Origin: J054 sp965221985
GTDB lineage: Bacteria > Pseudomonadota > Gammaproteobacteria > Steroidobacterales > GCA-2729495
Assembly: GCA_965221985.1 (NCBI GenBank)
Contig: OZ244928.1
Coordinates: forward strand, 1,054,001 to 1,118,000
Direction of reading: 5' to 3'
DNA: 64,000 bases
The notes beneath the pieces are model-generated. The model saw only the letters and a list, made by a program, of their open reading frames with translations, searched no databases and was not told the DNA's origin. The stretch's first letter is position 1, and every line of letters starts with the position of its first letter. The translations under genes and the position numbers were made by a program. This document shows positions 51,301 through 59,559 of the stretch, piece after piece.

Positions 51301-53820
51301 GAGGAGGCCGCTGAACTGTTGGAAGGCTGCGATGCGGTCATGGCACAGATCAGTGACGAGGCTGTGCCGGAAGCTTCCATGGCGGAGTTGCAGCGCCATC
51401 TGCACACCGTAAAAGGGGGTGCGCGCATGGCGGGGCTCGTAGATATGGGCGATTTTTCCCATGATCTCGAGGCCCTACTCATTGGTATCAATAGCGGCCG
51501 GTTGCCCATGACTGGGGACACGCGCGAGCTACTACAAGCGTCCATCGACGAACTGCATAGCATGCGTGAGCAAGTGGTTGCCGGTCAGGCGCCGGCGCGG
51601 CCGGGTGCATTGATGCAAAGGCTCGCAAGTACCCTTAGCGGCGACGCGCTGGAGTCTACCGACGCCGTCGAATTGCCGCCGATGGACGTGGCAGTTGAGC
51701 AGGTGTCCGTTGAAACCCTGGAGCCGGAGGAACTCACTGCGGTTGATGAGGCTGAATTAGAGCCGGCAGACCAGGAACTCGAAGCAGCGGAATCGGAAGA
51801 AGAAGTCGCACCGGAGGAAGAAGAGGCATCTGCCCTCGACGCGGACACTGAGGAAGAACAAGCGGACGAAACCGGACCAGCCCTGCCGGTCATGGACCAG
51901 ATTGGCCAGTTGGCACGTGATCTCGAAGCGCCACCGAGCCCCGCAAGCGGCGGTCTGGATTTTGGCAGTCTGCCGTCACTGGCGAGTTCTGAAGCAGCAA
52001 CGGTGGATCGCCGCCAGCTCGCGCGAGTCGATCCTAAGCTGCTGGAGCAGCTGCTGAACAACGCCGGTGAAATCAGTATTTTCCATTCTCGTTTGTCTCA
52101 GCAAATGAGCCGGATTCACTTCAACTTGGTTGAGCTGGGTCAAACCGTGACCCGTTTGCGAGAACAATTGCGCGGCTTGGAAATTGCCACGGAAGCTCAG
52201 ATTCACTATCAGCACCAGGTCGAAGGCTCAGCAAACGAAGATTTTGATCCTCTGGAGCTAGACCGATACTCGCGCATCCAACAGCTGTCCCTGGGATTGA
52301 CCGAGACGGCTAGCGATGTAGGCAGTTTGAAAGACTTATTACAGAATCTAACCAGTGATACCGAGGCTTTGCTGGTACAGCAGGCACGCACGGCAACGGA
52401 ACTGCAAGATGGTCTAATGCGCACCCGCATGGTGCCGTTTCATGGCCACGCCACGCGTTTGTCGCGCTTGGTCCGGCAAACAGCCGCGGAATCGGGAAAG
52501 CAGGCGGAACTGTCGCTACGCGGAGGCGGTGATCTAGATCGTCAGGTGCTCGAAAAAATGCTGCCGCCATTCGAACATTTGCTACGCAACGCGGTAATTC
52601 ATGGCATCGAAACACCGGAACAACGAGAGGCGGCTGGCAAACCCGCAACGGGTAACGTCGTCATCACTCTGCGCCGAGAGGGCGCCGAGGTCGTGATCGA
52701 TGTGGAAGACGATGGCCGCGGCTTAGACGTTGAAGCCATTCGTCAAAAAGCCCATGAATTGGGCTTATTGGATCCCGCTAGAGATGCCAGCGACGAAGAG
52801 GTCATGCAATACATCTTGCGTCCCGGTGTTTCCACGGCGGAGCGTTTGACCCAGGTCGCGGGTCGCGGTATTGGCATGGATGTGGTCGCAAGCGAGATGA
52901 CCAAACTTGGCGGTTCTCTGCGAATCGATTCAACCCCTGGCCAAGGTACGCGCTTTATCTTGCGCCTGCCCTTCACCTTGGCAGTTACCCAGGCCATGGT
53001 CGTGCGTGTGGGGCAGGAGCAATATGCGCTGCCGCTGCCGACGGTGGAAGGGATTATCCGTATCAGCCGTGATGATTTCGATAACTACATGGCTGAAGAA
53101 GATCCCGTCATTGACTATGGCGACCAGCGCTATGCCTTCCGCTATCTAGGTCAATACTTGGGTCATCCCATTCCGCGTATTCCCGAGGATGAGGAGCGCA
53201 TTTCCTTGATCTTGGTGCGCGCCGGCGAGAACTCTGCTGCGCTCATCGCTGATGAGATGTTAGATAGCCGCGAGATTGTCGTGAAACCCGTGGGCGATCA
53301 ACTATCCACCATTCGCGGCATTTCCGGTGCGACGATTTTGGGTGACGGCAGTGTTGTGGTCATTCTGGATGCTGGCGCATTGGTTCGTTCGGGTAGGCTC
53401 ATTCCAGAATCCGAAATTCCTCAAGCTGCCGAGGTGCGGCCACCTCAACCTTTAGCCTTGGTGGTCGACGATTCCATTACCATGCGGCGTGTCACCCAGC
53501 GACTCTTGGAGCGGAATGACTTCATGGTTATTACCGCCAAAGACGGTGTTGAGGCTGTGAGCGTCCTGCAAGATCATGTGCCCGACATTATCCTGCTTGA
53601 TATTGAGATGCCGCGGATGGATGGCTATGAATTCGCAACCTATGTTCGTGGCAATGAAGCATCAGAAGCTGTGCCAATTATCATGGTGACATCGCGTGTT
53701 AGCGACAAGCACCGCGCCCGCGCCATTGAACTGGGTGTCAACGACTATTTGGGTAAGCCGTATCAAGAGCAAGAGCTCATGGAAGCGGTCAGACATCTAC
53801 TAAAAATGCCGGCGGAATAA
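48391..53820 (+). CDS. chpA: Hybrid chemotaxis histidine kinase ChpA/PilL
   Basis: A 1809-aa multi-domain CheA of the Chp system that senses through PilJ and phosphorylates PilG/PilH. In order: an N-terminal Hpt-like domain (His52 in LLHTARGVLRM); a second FimL-like region with no His motif; Hpt domains with His663 (SFHTLKGSGRM), His839 (CHTLHGSVTM) and His1005 (HLHTVKGGARM); a long Glu-rich linker (1110-1200); CheA dimerisation region (about 1207-1290); HATPase_c (N box LLRNAVIHGIE at 1398-1408, D1440-D-GRG, GRGIGMDVVASEM); CheW domain (TLAVTQAMVVRVGQEQYALP); and a C-terminal receiver with phospho-Asp1737 (LLDIEMPRMDG). P. aeruginosa ChpA is ~2470 aa with more Hpt-type domains. GTG 48391 is taken as start; ATG 48415 is possible. 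Confidence 0.95.
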   Translation: MVAVLNRVMPESLQIVGEELAITLNDARLALEQFAEGEGGPNVLDRCVGLLHTARGVLRMTETYGASLLAEEMELACRHLGGMRGNEGNEEAIDALSRAAVQLPAYVERILNGGRDIPLVLLPLLNDLRAVRGKPLLSESTLLLLNVFTPAEEVEQAQPREASGENLQQLCAASRSRFQLALLGWIKGADAARNLSIMGEIAGKLEAAATHPEIFRLWWVTAGVLEGLAGGGVETSVSVKRLIGQVDREMKRLISMGEERCGSQPPHELINNLLYYIARGQNPGPRVTAIREAYKLEDLVPADSQVEAVRESLAAPSAKLMETVADAIREDLARVKDVLDIYVRTGMEHVEELLPQAELLKKIGDTLGVLGLGDLRETVELRRTELVSIASGESAGDESNLVAMAAALLGVERRLDDQLFGLIAPSDSDESGDQDADEDDVDYLEVSRAVMRECIVNLARVKDAVSQVVEHPEEGAILDSVPPLLQGVTAGLLVLENPAAVEIVEGIGTAITNIIQHGYATADRRRLDMLADSIVSLDYYLETLEAGRREPLYMLENAQRCLTALVDISEDVAVPDASPQERDLAKTVAIDKQPSATVQVLDPRALDVSPGLESQADRPDPEIIELFIEEAGEEIEAIKVNFPAWSENPANEDALTVLRRSFHTLKGSGRMVGATFISDTAWGMENLLNRVINQTLEPTPELMELLAEGIAALPELLEQLEVGTQPKFDVGEFSQRASFMAEGRVDVALPSAGDSPDLDLDLEFADETDEGQQDESIDLDLADEVPETAEADESIDSVLLDILTKEVAAHVDAIELFIEEARQGIPPFAISEEMYRACHTLHGSVTMAKADAAARLTGPLNQLVRHAYDHPVSVDVPVIDAVEATVVSLQEVIAALAAGDDNLPQTDALVAELQALDEAVEATAAARAELAKAEEAEIRPADEEVGEPETEAEPVSGAADFDPDIAEIFAEEAAELLEGCDAVMAQISDEAVPEASMAELQRHLHTVKGGARMAGLVDMGDFSHDLEALLIGINSGRLPMTGDTRELLQASIDELHSMREQVVAGQAPARPGALMQRLASTLSGDALESTDAVELPPMDVAVEQVSVETLEPEELTAVDEAELEPADQELEAAESEEEVAPEEEEASALDADTEEEQADETGPALPVMDQIGQLARDLEAPPSPASGGLDFGSLPSLASSEAATVDRRQLARVDPKLLEQLLNNAGEISIFHSRLSQQMSRIHFNLVELGQTVTRLREQLRGLEIATEAQIHYQHQVEGSANEDFDPLELDRYSRIQQLSLGLTETASDVGSLKDLLQNLTSDTEALLVQQARTATELQDGLMRTRMVPFHGHATRLSRLVRQTAAESGKQAELSLRGGGDLDRQVLEKMLPPFEHLLRNAVIHGIETPEQREAAGKPATGNVVITLRREGAEVVIDVEDDGRGLDVEAIRQKAHELGLLDPARDASDEEVMQYILRPGVSTAERLTQVAGRGIGMDVVASEMTKLGGSLRIDSTPGQGTRFILRLPFTLAVTQAMVVRVGQEQYALPLPTVEGIIRISRDDFDNYMAEEDPVIDYGDQRYAFRYLGQYLGHPIPRIPEDEERISLILVRAGENSAALIADEMLDSREIVVKPVGDQLSTIRGISGATILGDGSVVVILDAGALVRSGRLIPESEIPQAAEVRPPQPLALVVDDSITMRRVTQRLLERNDFMVITAKDGVEAVSVLQDHVPDIILLDIEMPRMDGYEFATYVRGNEASEAVPIIMVTSRVSDKHRARAIELGVNDYLGKPYQEQELMEAVRHLLKMPAE

Positions 53821-53823
53821 AGC

Positions 53824-54312
53824 ATGGCGGACGAAGAGCAAAACGAAGAACTTTATAGTTTATTAGTGCCCCTGCATAAGCATCGCATTATCGTGCCGCG
53901 GGTTTGTGTTGCCGAAGTGGTGCGCTATGCGTTGAGTGACGAGCATTCTGGGGATCCGGCTTGGCTACGCGGCAGTATGCGCTGGAACGATGCCGACATT
54001 CCGGTCTTGAGTTTCGAAGAGCTGGCTGGCTTGCCCAGTTCGCCCGCCGGTGGCCGAACGCGTGTAACGGTTTTCAATGCCTTGGCGGGTTTATTGGAGC
54101 CGGGGGCGTTTGGTATTTTGACCGAGGGATTTCCTCAGTTGGTTCGCGTCAATCGCTCGGTGATGGAGCCCGACGCGCGGCAGTCTTGGCCAGAGGATGG
54201 TCCGGTGATCTGTCAGCTGCGCATGATCAATGAGTACCCACTGATTCCGAATCTCGAGAAAATCGAGTCGATGATCCACGACCATTACATCGCCGCAACT
54301 GAGCCGGCGTAG
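53824..54312 (+). CDS. CheW-like protein (ChpC type)
   Basis: A 162-aa CheW-domain protein, 3 bp after chpA. Visible: LYSLLVPLHKHRIIVPRVCV, GDPAWLRGSMRWNDADIPVL (the R-G-x-x-x-W pattern of CheW) and FEELAGLPSSPAGGRTRVTV. In P. aeruginosa ChpC is one of the genes after chpB and acts as a second CheW. Here chpB (methylesterase) is missing and this gene follows chpA directly. It is convergent with rsmE, only 6 bp apart. Confidence 0.85.
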   Translation: MADEEQNEELYSLLVPLHKHRIIVPRVCVAEVVRYALSDEHSGDPAWLRGSMRWNDADIPVLSFEELAGLPSSPAGGRTRVTVFNALAGLLEPGAFGILTEGFPQLVRVNRSVMEPDARQSWPEDGPVICQLRMINEYPLIPNLEKIESMIHDHYIAATEPA

Positions 54313-54318
54313 TTGCCC

Positions 54319-55059
54319 CTACTCACGATCTAAGTCGCCACTGCAGAATTGGACGAGACTAAGGGCTACCAAGGCGGCGGTTTCCGTGCGTAAGACTCGT
54401 GGTCCAAGACTAACACTGCGAAACTTAGCCGTTGTTGCGTGATCGACTTCAGCTGTACTCAGGCCACCTTCCGGGCCCACCAGCAAGGCAACGGAGCCTG
54501 TCCCCGCCACGGCTTGGCGAATGCTTCGGCTCGCTTTGGGATTCAACAGTAGGCCAATGCTTTGTCTCGGCAGACTGTCTATCGCCTGGGCTAATTTCAT
54601 GGGCGCGGAGATTTCTGGAACCATGGCCCGGCCACATTGTTCGGCCGCTCCAATGGCTATTCCTTCCCAGTGACTGCGTCGGCGCGCCGCCCGTTCTTGG
54701 CTCAAGCGCACCACACTGCGTTCACAATCAACGGGGACGATTTTTCCCACCCCCAATTCAGTTGCCTTCTGAATGACCAGATCCATTCGTGAACCGCGAC
54801 AAATTCCTTGTAGCAGCACCGTAGACAGGGGTGATTCCGTCGCGGCCAACTGATCTTTCCCAAGCTGGACGCGAACCTCATCACGCCGGCAGTCGAGCAG
54901 GCGGGCTTGATAATTCTTGCCGTCGCCATTGAATAGGCAAAGCTCCGCGCCGGGTTGCAATCTTAAGACCTGAGCAATGTGGCGTGCCGGCTGGTCCCTT
55001 AGGCTTATGGTTTCGCCCGGGACTAGGGCGCCGGCTTGATAGATTCGCGGTATTCTCAT
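54319..55059 (-). CDS. rsmE: 16S rRNA (uracil(1498)-N(3))-methyltransferase
   Basis: Methylates N3 of U1498 in the 16S rRNA decoding centre with S-adenosylmethionine; a SPOUT-fold dimer. From ATG 55059 the product is 246 aa. An N-terminal PUA-like domain (ALVPGETISLRDQPARHIAQ) is followed by the knot region with KATELGVGKIVPVDCERSVV, AAEQCGRAMVPEI, LLVGPEGGLSTAEVDHAT and SLGPRVLRTETAALVAL, the SAM-binding trefoil signature. ATG 55074 is an alternative start. It is divergent from ampD with about 90 bp between starts. Confidence 0.96.
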   Translation of the reverse strand: MRIPRIYQAGALVPGETISLRDQPARHIAQVLRLQPGAELCLFNGDGKNYQARLLDCRRDEVRVQLGKDQLAATESPLSTVLLQGICRGSRMDLVIQKATELGVGKIVPVDCERSVVRLSQERAARRRSHWEGIAIGAAEQCGRAMVPEISAPMKLAQAIDSLPRQSIGLLLNPKASRSIRQAVAGTGSVALLVGPEGGLSTAEVDHATTAKFRSVSLGPRVLRTETAALVALSLVQFCSGDLDRE

Positions 55060-55149
55060 GGCAGCATTATCCAACAGGATTCAAGCTGTGGCGGTCTTGG
55101 CATTATCGGGTTTTCGAGGTCCGGGGCGGGTGATAATCTGCTATTGACC

Positions 55150-55722
55150 ATGGTGATGATTCGCATAGATTCCGCATCTGGGCATATTGCGGGTGCCCGA
55201 CAAATGCCCTCGCCCAATTGCGACGGGCGTCCGCCGGACTGTGATCCAGATTTGATTGTCGTACACGGGATTTCCTTGCCACCTGGCGACTATGGTGGTC
55301 CGTGGATTGACTATTTGTTTACCAATCGACTCGATCCTAACGCCCATCCCTATTTTCAAGAAATAGCGCATTTGCGGGTTTCTAGTCACCTGCTCATTCG
55401 CCGCGACGGCGAATTGGTTCAATACGTGCCCTTGTTCTTGCGTGCCTGGCATGCCGGAGAGTCTTGTCATGCGGGGCGAGAGCGCTGCAACGATTTTTCC
55501 ATTGGTATCGAATTGGAAGGACTTGATGAACAAGCCTATGAGCCCAAGCAGTATGCTCAGCTGGCGGAGCTGATTACCCAATTGCGCGCGACGATTCCGT
55601 CTTTAGCCAGCGCACCCGTGGTCGGCCACGCGGATATCGCGCCGGGCCGGAAGACTGATCCTGGGCCGGCCTTTGATTGGCAGCAGCTCAGGACAAGCTT
55701 GGATAGAATGGAGTCACGATGA
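55150..55722 (+). CDS. ampD: 1,6-anhydro-N-acetylmuramyl-L-alanine amidase AmpD
   Basis: Cytosolic zinc amidase of peptidoglycan recycling that splits anhydroMurNAc from the stem peptide; its loss induces AmpC in some bacteria. From ATG 55150 the product is 190 aa (E. coli 183), whereas the ORF from 55036 would overlap the rsmE region. Zinc ligands: His39 in IVVHGISLPPG, His160 and Asp170 in VGHADIAPGRKTDPG; conserved SSHLLIRRDGELVQYVP, WHAGES and FSIGIELEG. It overlaps ampE by 4 bp (ATGA). No ampC or ampR in the window. Confidence 0.96.
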   Translation: MVMIRIDSASGHIAGARQMPSPNCDGRPPDCDPDLIVVHGISLPPGDYGGPWIDYLFTNRLDPNAHPYFQEIAHLRVSSHLLIRRDGELVQYVPLFLRAWHAGESCHAGRERCNDFSIGIELEGLDEQAYEPKQYAQLAELITQLRATIPSLASAPVVGHADIAPGRKTDPGPAFDWQQLRTSLDRMESR

Positions 55723-56615
55723 ACCTATTCGCGCTACTTTTGGGCCTTGCCACTGAAAGACTGCTGACGAATCTTTTTCATTTGCGCGAGTTTCGCTGGC
55801 TTGATCCCAGCTTGGATGCAGTTTTCAGCCGGTTTGGACAGTCTGGATATTGGATATCCCTAGTGGGCGTCGCCTTACTGGCTGCTTTGCTCGTACTGCC
55901 TGTAGCGGCCGTCGCCTGGCTCTTGCGCGACGCCCTGCTGCACATTCCTTACTTTGCTTTCGCCGTGGTCGTTCTGCTGTTTTCCCTGGGCCCGCGAGAT
56001 CTTAAGCAGGAAGTTGATGATTTTTGCGTGGCAGTGGAAGCCGGCGACGAACAAGAAGTTCGGCGCTTGGGCAAGTCGCTGACCGAATTCGATCTGCCCG
56101 ACGATTCCTCGGATCAGTTGCGCGACGTAGAGCGAGCGGTCTACGTACAGGCCAACAACCGGGTATTTGGAGTCGTGTTTTGGTTCTTGGTGTTGGGGCC
56201 CGCCGGCGCTTGGTTGTTCCGAATCCTCGATCTCATGCGGCGGCGTGTCGCCTACCGGTATTCGGGCGGTGTTGAAGATACTGGGGCCTTGCCATCGGCG
56301 GTGCGCAGTCTGCATGGCTTGTTCGCATGGATTCCCGCGCGCTTGCTGGCCATGGGCTATGCCCTGGCGGGAAGTTTTGAGGAGGCTATTGCCGATTGGA
56401 AAGGCTACTACCAGAATTGTGCCGAGCGATTTTTCGACATCAACGATGATGTTGTGGCTGTGGCGGGCGCGGGCGCAACGGGCCGGGCGACGAAAACATG
56501 TGAATTGGCCCCGGCGGCTCGGGTTCGCGCTGCCATGGATTTGGTAGTGAGAACCTTGTGGCTAATTTGGTGCCCTGCCATCGCTTTGCTGACGCTCTAC
56601 GACTTGGTGACTTGA
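55719..56615 (+). CDS. ampE: AmpE-like membrane protein
   Basis: A 298-aa inner-membrane protein of the AmpE family, a proposed sensor or modulator coupled to AmpD, related to the CobD/CbiB-like fold. It has LLGLATERLLTNLFHLREFR at the N-terminus, membrane segments YWISLVGVALLAALLVLPVA, YFAFAVVVLLFSLGPRDLK, VFWFLVLGPAGAWLFRI and a final LWLIWCPAIALLTLYDL, plus AWIPARLLAMGYALAGSFEE and DWKGYYQNC, which match AmpE spacing. Its start overlaps the ampD stop. The true function of AmpE remains unsettled. Confidence 0.92.
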   Translation: MNLFALLLGLATERLLTNLFHLREFRWLDPSLDAVFSRFGQSGYWISLVGVALLAALLVLPVAAVAWLLRDALLHIPYFAFAVVVLLFSLGPRDLKQEVDDFCVAVEAGDEQEVRRLGKSLTEFDLPDDSSDQLRDVERAVYVQANNRVFGVVFWFLVLGPAGAWLFRILDLMRRRVAYRYSGGVEDTGALPSAVRSLHGLFAWIPARLLAMGYALAGSFEEAIADWKGYYQNCAERFFDINDDVVAVAGAGATGRATKTCELAPAARVRAAMDLVVRTLWLIWCPAIALLTLYDLVT

Positions 56616-56622
56616 GTCGATT

Positions 56623-57510
56623 TTGCAAGCTTGGTTTCGATCGCTGGCTTTGCTTCCTATTCTGGCGCTATTGGCCTGCGGGCCAACGGAGTCGGTAAGC
56701 GATCATCCGGATGCGGGGCCTGCTCGGCGTATTGTTACGCTCGCTCCGCACCTGGGTGAGTTGGTCTTCACCGCGGGTGCGGGTGAATATCTGGTCGGCG
56801 TCTCTGAGTTTACGGACTTCCCGCCACCTGCGGCCGAGTTGCCGAGAGTGGGCGATGCGTTTCGTGCGGATTACGAAATGCTCGCTAGCTTGTCGCCCGA
56901 TCTAATTCTGAGTTGGTCATCCGGTACGTCGTCGCAATTGGTGACCAGATTGCGTGACTTAGGCTATCGCGTGGTTGCCCTTGAAGCGGAGTCCATCACG
57001 GCAATAGCCGATCAAATTGAAGTCCTGGGCGAGCTTGCCGGCACCGAAACCATCGCGCGGAAGGCTGCCGCTCAATACCGCAAGACTTTGAACAAGCTAC
57101 GAGACGAATATGCAGGCCGCGAGCTATTGTCGGTGTTCTACCAGGTAGCGGAGCAGCCCTTACTCACGGTGAGCGATGCTCACATCATTGGCCAAGTGAT
57201 TCACTTATGCGGTGGCCAGAACAGCTTTGGTGAAATGCCTGATCTGGTACCGGTCGTCTCGCCCGAAGCAGTCTTGGATGCTTCGCCGGCCGTGATTCTG
57301 GCGGGTGCTTATGTGGCTGATGAGCCACCCAATTTTGACTATTGGCGCCAATGGAAGAATTTGTCTGCGGCGAGAAACGGCTATATGTTTGGCGTTAACG
57401 CTGACTTGCTTAGCCGTCCCGGCCCGCGTCTTTTGGTTGGTGCGCGCGAGCTTTGTGAAGTTCTGGACCAGGCGCGAACCGAAGTTCTATCACTGGCCTT
57501 TTTGCCATAG
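56623..57510 (+). CDS. Periplasmic cobalamin-binding lipoprotein (BtuF-like)
   Basis: A 295-aa class III ABC substrate-binding protein. It starts at TTG 56623 with a lipoprotein signal (PILALLACGP, Cys19), followed by RRIVTLAPHLGELVFTAGAG, VGVSEFTDFPP, PDLILSWSSGTSSQLVTRLR, and a C-terminal lobe VSPEAVLDASPAVILAGAYV. The pattern (TLAPHLxExxFxAGxG, VGVSxxxDxP) is that of BtuF. It lies 8 bp after ampE on the same strand, as in some xanthomonads and pseudomonads, and is convergent with the B12 adenosyltransferase gene, overlapping it by 21 bp. It has a signal peptide, unlike the BtuF-like protein at 58079-59011. Confidence 0.88.
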   Translation: MQAWFRSLALLPILALLACGPTESVSDHPDAGPARRIVTLAPHLGELVFTAGAGEYLVGVSEFTDFPPPAAELPRVGDAFRADYEMLASLSPDLILSWSSGTSSQLVTRLRDLGYRVVALEAESITAIADQIEVLGELAGTETIARKAAAQYRKTLNKLRDEYAGRELLSVFYQVAEQPLLTVSDAHIIGQVIHLCGGQNSFGEMPDLVPVVSPEAVLDASPAVILAGAYVADEPPNFDYWRQWKNLSAARNGYMFGVNADLLSRPGPRLLVGARELCEVLDQARTEVLSLAFLP

Positions 57511-58038
57511 GGTTTCTTCATCGCCATTGCGGCGATTTAAAGCCCTTGCCAGCACGAATAACAAGTCTGACAAGCGATTGAGATATTTCAAGGCATGCTC
57601 GTTTACGTTGTCGGTATTTGCCAGTGTCCACGCGCGTCGTTCAGCGCGTCGACAAATAGTACGGGCCATATGGCATGCAGCGCCTGATGGATTTCCACCC
57701 GGCAAAATAAAGTCTTTTAATGGCGGCAGCTCGCTGTTGATGTCATCGAGGAGGCGCTCAAGACCTTCTACCGCCGCCCCATCGATGGCTTGATGTCCCG
57801 GTATGCTGAATTCACCTCCTAAATCGAAAAGTTGATGCTGGATTCGAATCAGCTCAGTCTGGATTTGTAGCGGTAGTTCTGCGGTCGACAACAGTACGCC
57901 GATGGCGGAATTCAGTTCATCGACAGCGCCATAGGCTTCTACGCGCGTCGCGTCTTTTGCCACGCGATCACCGTTGCCCAAACCCGTGGTTCCCTGGTCC
58001 CCGGTGCGGGTGTAGATTTTTGACAGCCGATTACCCAT
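57490..58038 (-). CDS. Cob(I)yrinic acid a,c-diamide adenosyltransferase, PduO type
   Basis: Adenosylates cob(I)alamin with ATP to coenzyme B12. From ATG 58038 the product is 182 aa. The PduO/MMAB signature is clear: the ATP-binding N-terminus GNRLSKIYTRTGDQGTTGLG, KDATRVEAYGAVDELNSAIG, the helical LDDINSELPPLKDFILPGGN, and the substrate-site R-x-x-x-R-x-x-E (ARTICRRAERRAW) followed by NEHALKYLNRLSDLLFVLAR. ATG 58077 gives 13 more residues. It is the last gene of the btuB-led minus-strand group and its 3' end overlaps the lipoprotein gene. Confidence 0.93.
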   Translation of the reverse strand: MGNRLSKIYTRTGDQGTTGLGNGDRVAKDATRVEAYGAVDELNSAIGVLLSTAELPLQIQTELIRIQHQLFDLGGEFSIPGHQAIDGAAVEGLERLLDDINSELPPLKDFILPGGNPSGAACHMARTICRRAERRAWTLANTDNVNEHALKYLNRLSDLLFVLARALNRRNGDEETLWQKGQ

Positions 58039-58078
58039 ATCCCTAATCATTACAGAACCAGCCTGCGCTGGCGACAAC

Positions 58079-59011
58079 TCATGGCCAAGTTTTCTGCTCG
58101 CCGCTAAATCGCTTAGCTGCCGGAACGCCTGACGGTACCCAATCGGGCTCGGAGTGCAGCGCGGCCGCCAGAATCTCCAAGCTCTCTACCAACCGCGGGC
58201 CGGGGCGATTAAAGTAGTGGTTGCCGTCCGCCACAAAGACTCGCCCGAGCTTCACGCAGGGCAAGTCAGCCCAACCAGGTCTCGCTTGGGCCAAGCGCAA
58301 GTCTTCCAGGGCGCGTTCTGTGGAATATCCACAGCAGGCTACAAACAACAGTTCCGGTTGGGCGGCGATTAGTTCAGCAAAGTTCAGGGTTCTCGATGCC
58401 TGTCCAAAGCCATTTAATACGTCAATACCGCCGGCCAGTTTTATGAGCTCGCCGTTCCAATGGCCGCCGTTGAACAGTGGGTCTAGCCATTCTAGAAAGG
58501 CGACTCGCGGTTTATGCGCGGTCTTGGTCACGCGATCTTCAATGTTGGCAATTCGATGTTGCATTTGACCCTGTAGCTCAGCGGCAGCTAGCTCTACGCC
58601 GCACGCCTTGCCGACCAATGCGACGGTTGCAAAAACATCGGCTAAGCTGACGGGCTCCAGATTCAATACTCGGGGTGACCCCGTTAGTCGGCTGGCTAGG
58701 CGATTCACTTCCGTTGCGGATACAGCGCAAACATCACAGAGTGCTTGGGTTACGATGAGATCCGGCGCCAATTGCTCTAGTTTTTTTTCCTCTAGGGTGT
58801 AAAGTGCCGCGTTTTCGCTGAGATGTGCTCGTACCTGCCGATCGATGGCGTCGCTGGACTGATTGGTGTCGATGACGGTCCGAGTTGCCTTGGGTAACTC
58901 GGACACAGCTGGTGGATAGTCGCAAGCATGGGAAACTGCGACCAACTGACTTTCAAGACCCAGCGCACACAGTATTTCTGTGGCGCTGGGTAACAAAGAA
59001 ACGATCTTCAC
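58079..59011 (-). CDS. Leaderless BtuF-like cobalamin-binding protein
   Basis: A 310-aa protein with the class III substrate-binding fold of BtuF: KIVSLLPSATEILCALGLES at the very N-terminus, AVSHACDYPPAVSELPKATR, DLIVTQALCDVCAVSATEVN, FLEWLDPLFNGGHWNGELIK and YFNRPGPRLVESLEILAAAL. It begins directly with the mature-type sequence and has no signal peptide or lipobox, so it is predicted to remain in the cytosol. Such leaderless homologues are often annotated cobalamin-binding protein. It lies between the DUF6580 gene and the adenosyltransferase gene in the riboswitch-led operon, so a cytosolic role (B12 hand-over to the adenosyltransferase) is a reasonable guess. Confidence 0.88.
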   Translation of the reverse strand: MKIVSLLPSATEILCALGLESQLVAVSHACDYPPAVSELPKATRTVIDTNQSSDAIDRQVRAHLSENAALYTLEEKKLEQLAPDLIVTQALCDVCAVSATEVNRLASRLTGSPRVLNLEPVSLADVFATVALVGKACGVELAAAELQGQMQHRIANIEDRVTKTAHKPRVAFLEWLDPLFNGGHWNGELIKLAGGIDVLNGFGQASRTLNFAELIAAQPELLFVACCGYSTERALEDLRLAQARPGWADLPCVKLGRVFVADGNHYFNRPGPRLVESLEILAAALHSEPDWVPSGVPAAKRFSGEQKTWP

Positions 59012-59041
59012 CTTATGGCGTTATTCAGTTCCGGCGTTTTA

Positions 59042-59557
59042 CTACGCGACTTTTGCTGATGATGTTGACAGCGATCCACGCTGCAGCAACTCCCAGCTGC
59101 CAAATAGCAGCGCGCTGTAAGCCAAATCGCCGAGCACAGATCGTCCGAGAAACGGTAGGCCGTTCCAGTAACACTCCAATAGACCCGCGAAGTTCAAGGT
59201 GTACACGCCCATATTAGCCGCCCAATTGCCAAAATTTGAAGTCAAGAAGAACAGCAAGGCCGCAACAACGGTGGCCGGTGCAAGGCGTGAAAGTCTAGAA
59301 CCTTCTGTTAACACTAGTCGGCCCACTAGCGGTCCGCCGAGCAAGCCCAGGTAAACGCCTAGCGTTACGATAGGCTCATAGAACCCGACGATAAGCTGGC
59401 TGCCCAGCATGGCCATCACGGGGACTGCCCATGCCAGCCGGGGGCGAGCGTAGGCGCCGGCAAACAAGCCGAGCGCGCCGATGGGCGTGACATTGAAGGG
59501 ATGGGGCGCAACGATGGCAGCTATGACCAAGCCGATGAGCAATACGGGCAGTTTCAT
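59042..59557 (-). CDS. DUF6580-type putative membrane transport protein
   Basis: A 171-aa membrane protein with five to six hydrophobic segments: LLIGLVIAAIVAPHPFNVTP, GALGLFAGAYARPRLAWAVP, LGVYLGLLGGPLVGRLVL, APATVVAALLFFLTSNFGNW and GLPFLGRSVLGDLAYSALLF. The PFNVTPIGALGLFAGAY and F-L-x-S-N-x-G-x-W patterns match the DUF6580 putative transporter family, which resembles substrate-binding S components of energy-coupling-factor importers. It begins 2 bp after the btuB stop (gap 59558-59559), inside the riboswitch operon, suggesting a role in B12 or precursor uptake; no ECF ATPase/T component is adjacent. Confidence 0.8.
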   Translation of the reverse strand: MKLPVLLIGLVIAAIVAPHPFNVTPIGALGLFAGAYARPRLAWAVPVMAMLGSQLIVGFYEPIVTLGVYLGLLGGPLVGRLVLTEGSRLSRLAPATVVAALLFFLTSNFGNWAANMGVYTLNFAGLLECYWNGLPFLGRSVLGDLAYSALLFGSWELLQRGSLSTSSAKVA

Positions 59558-59559
59558 TG

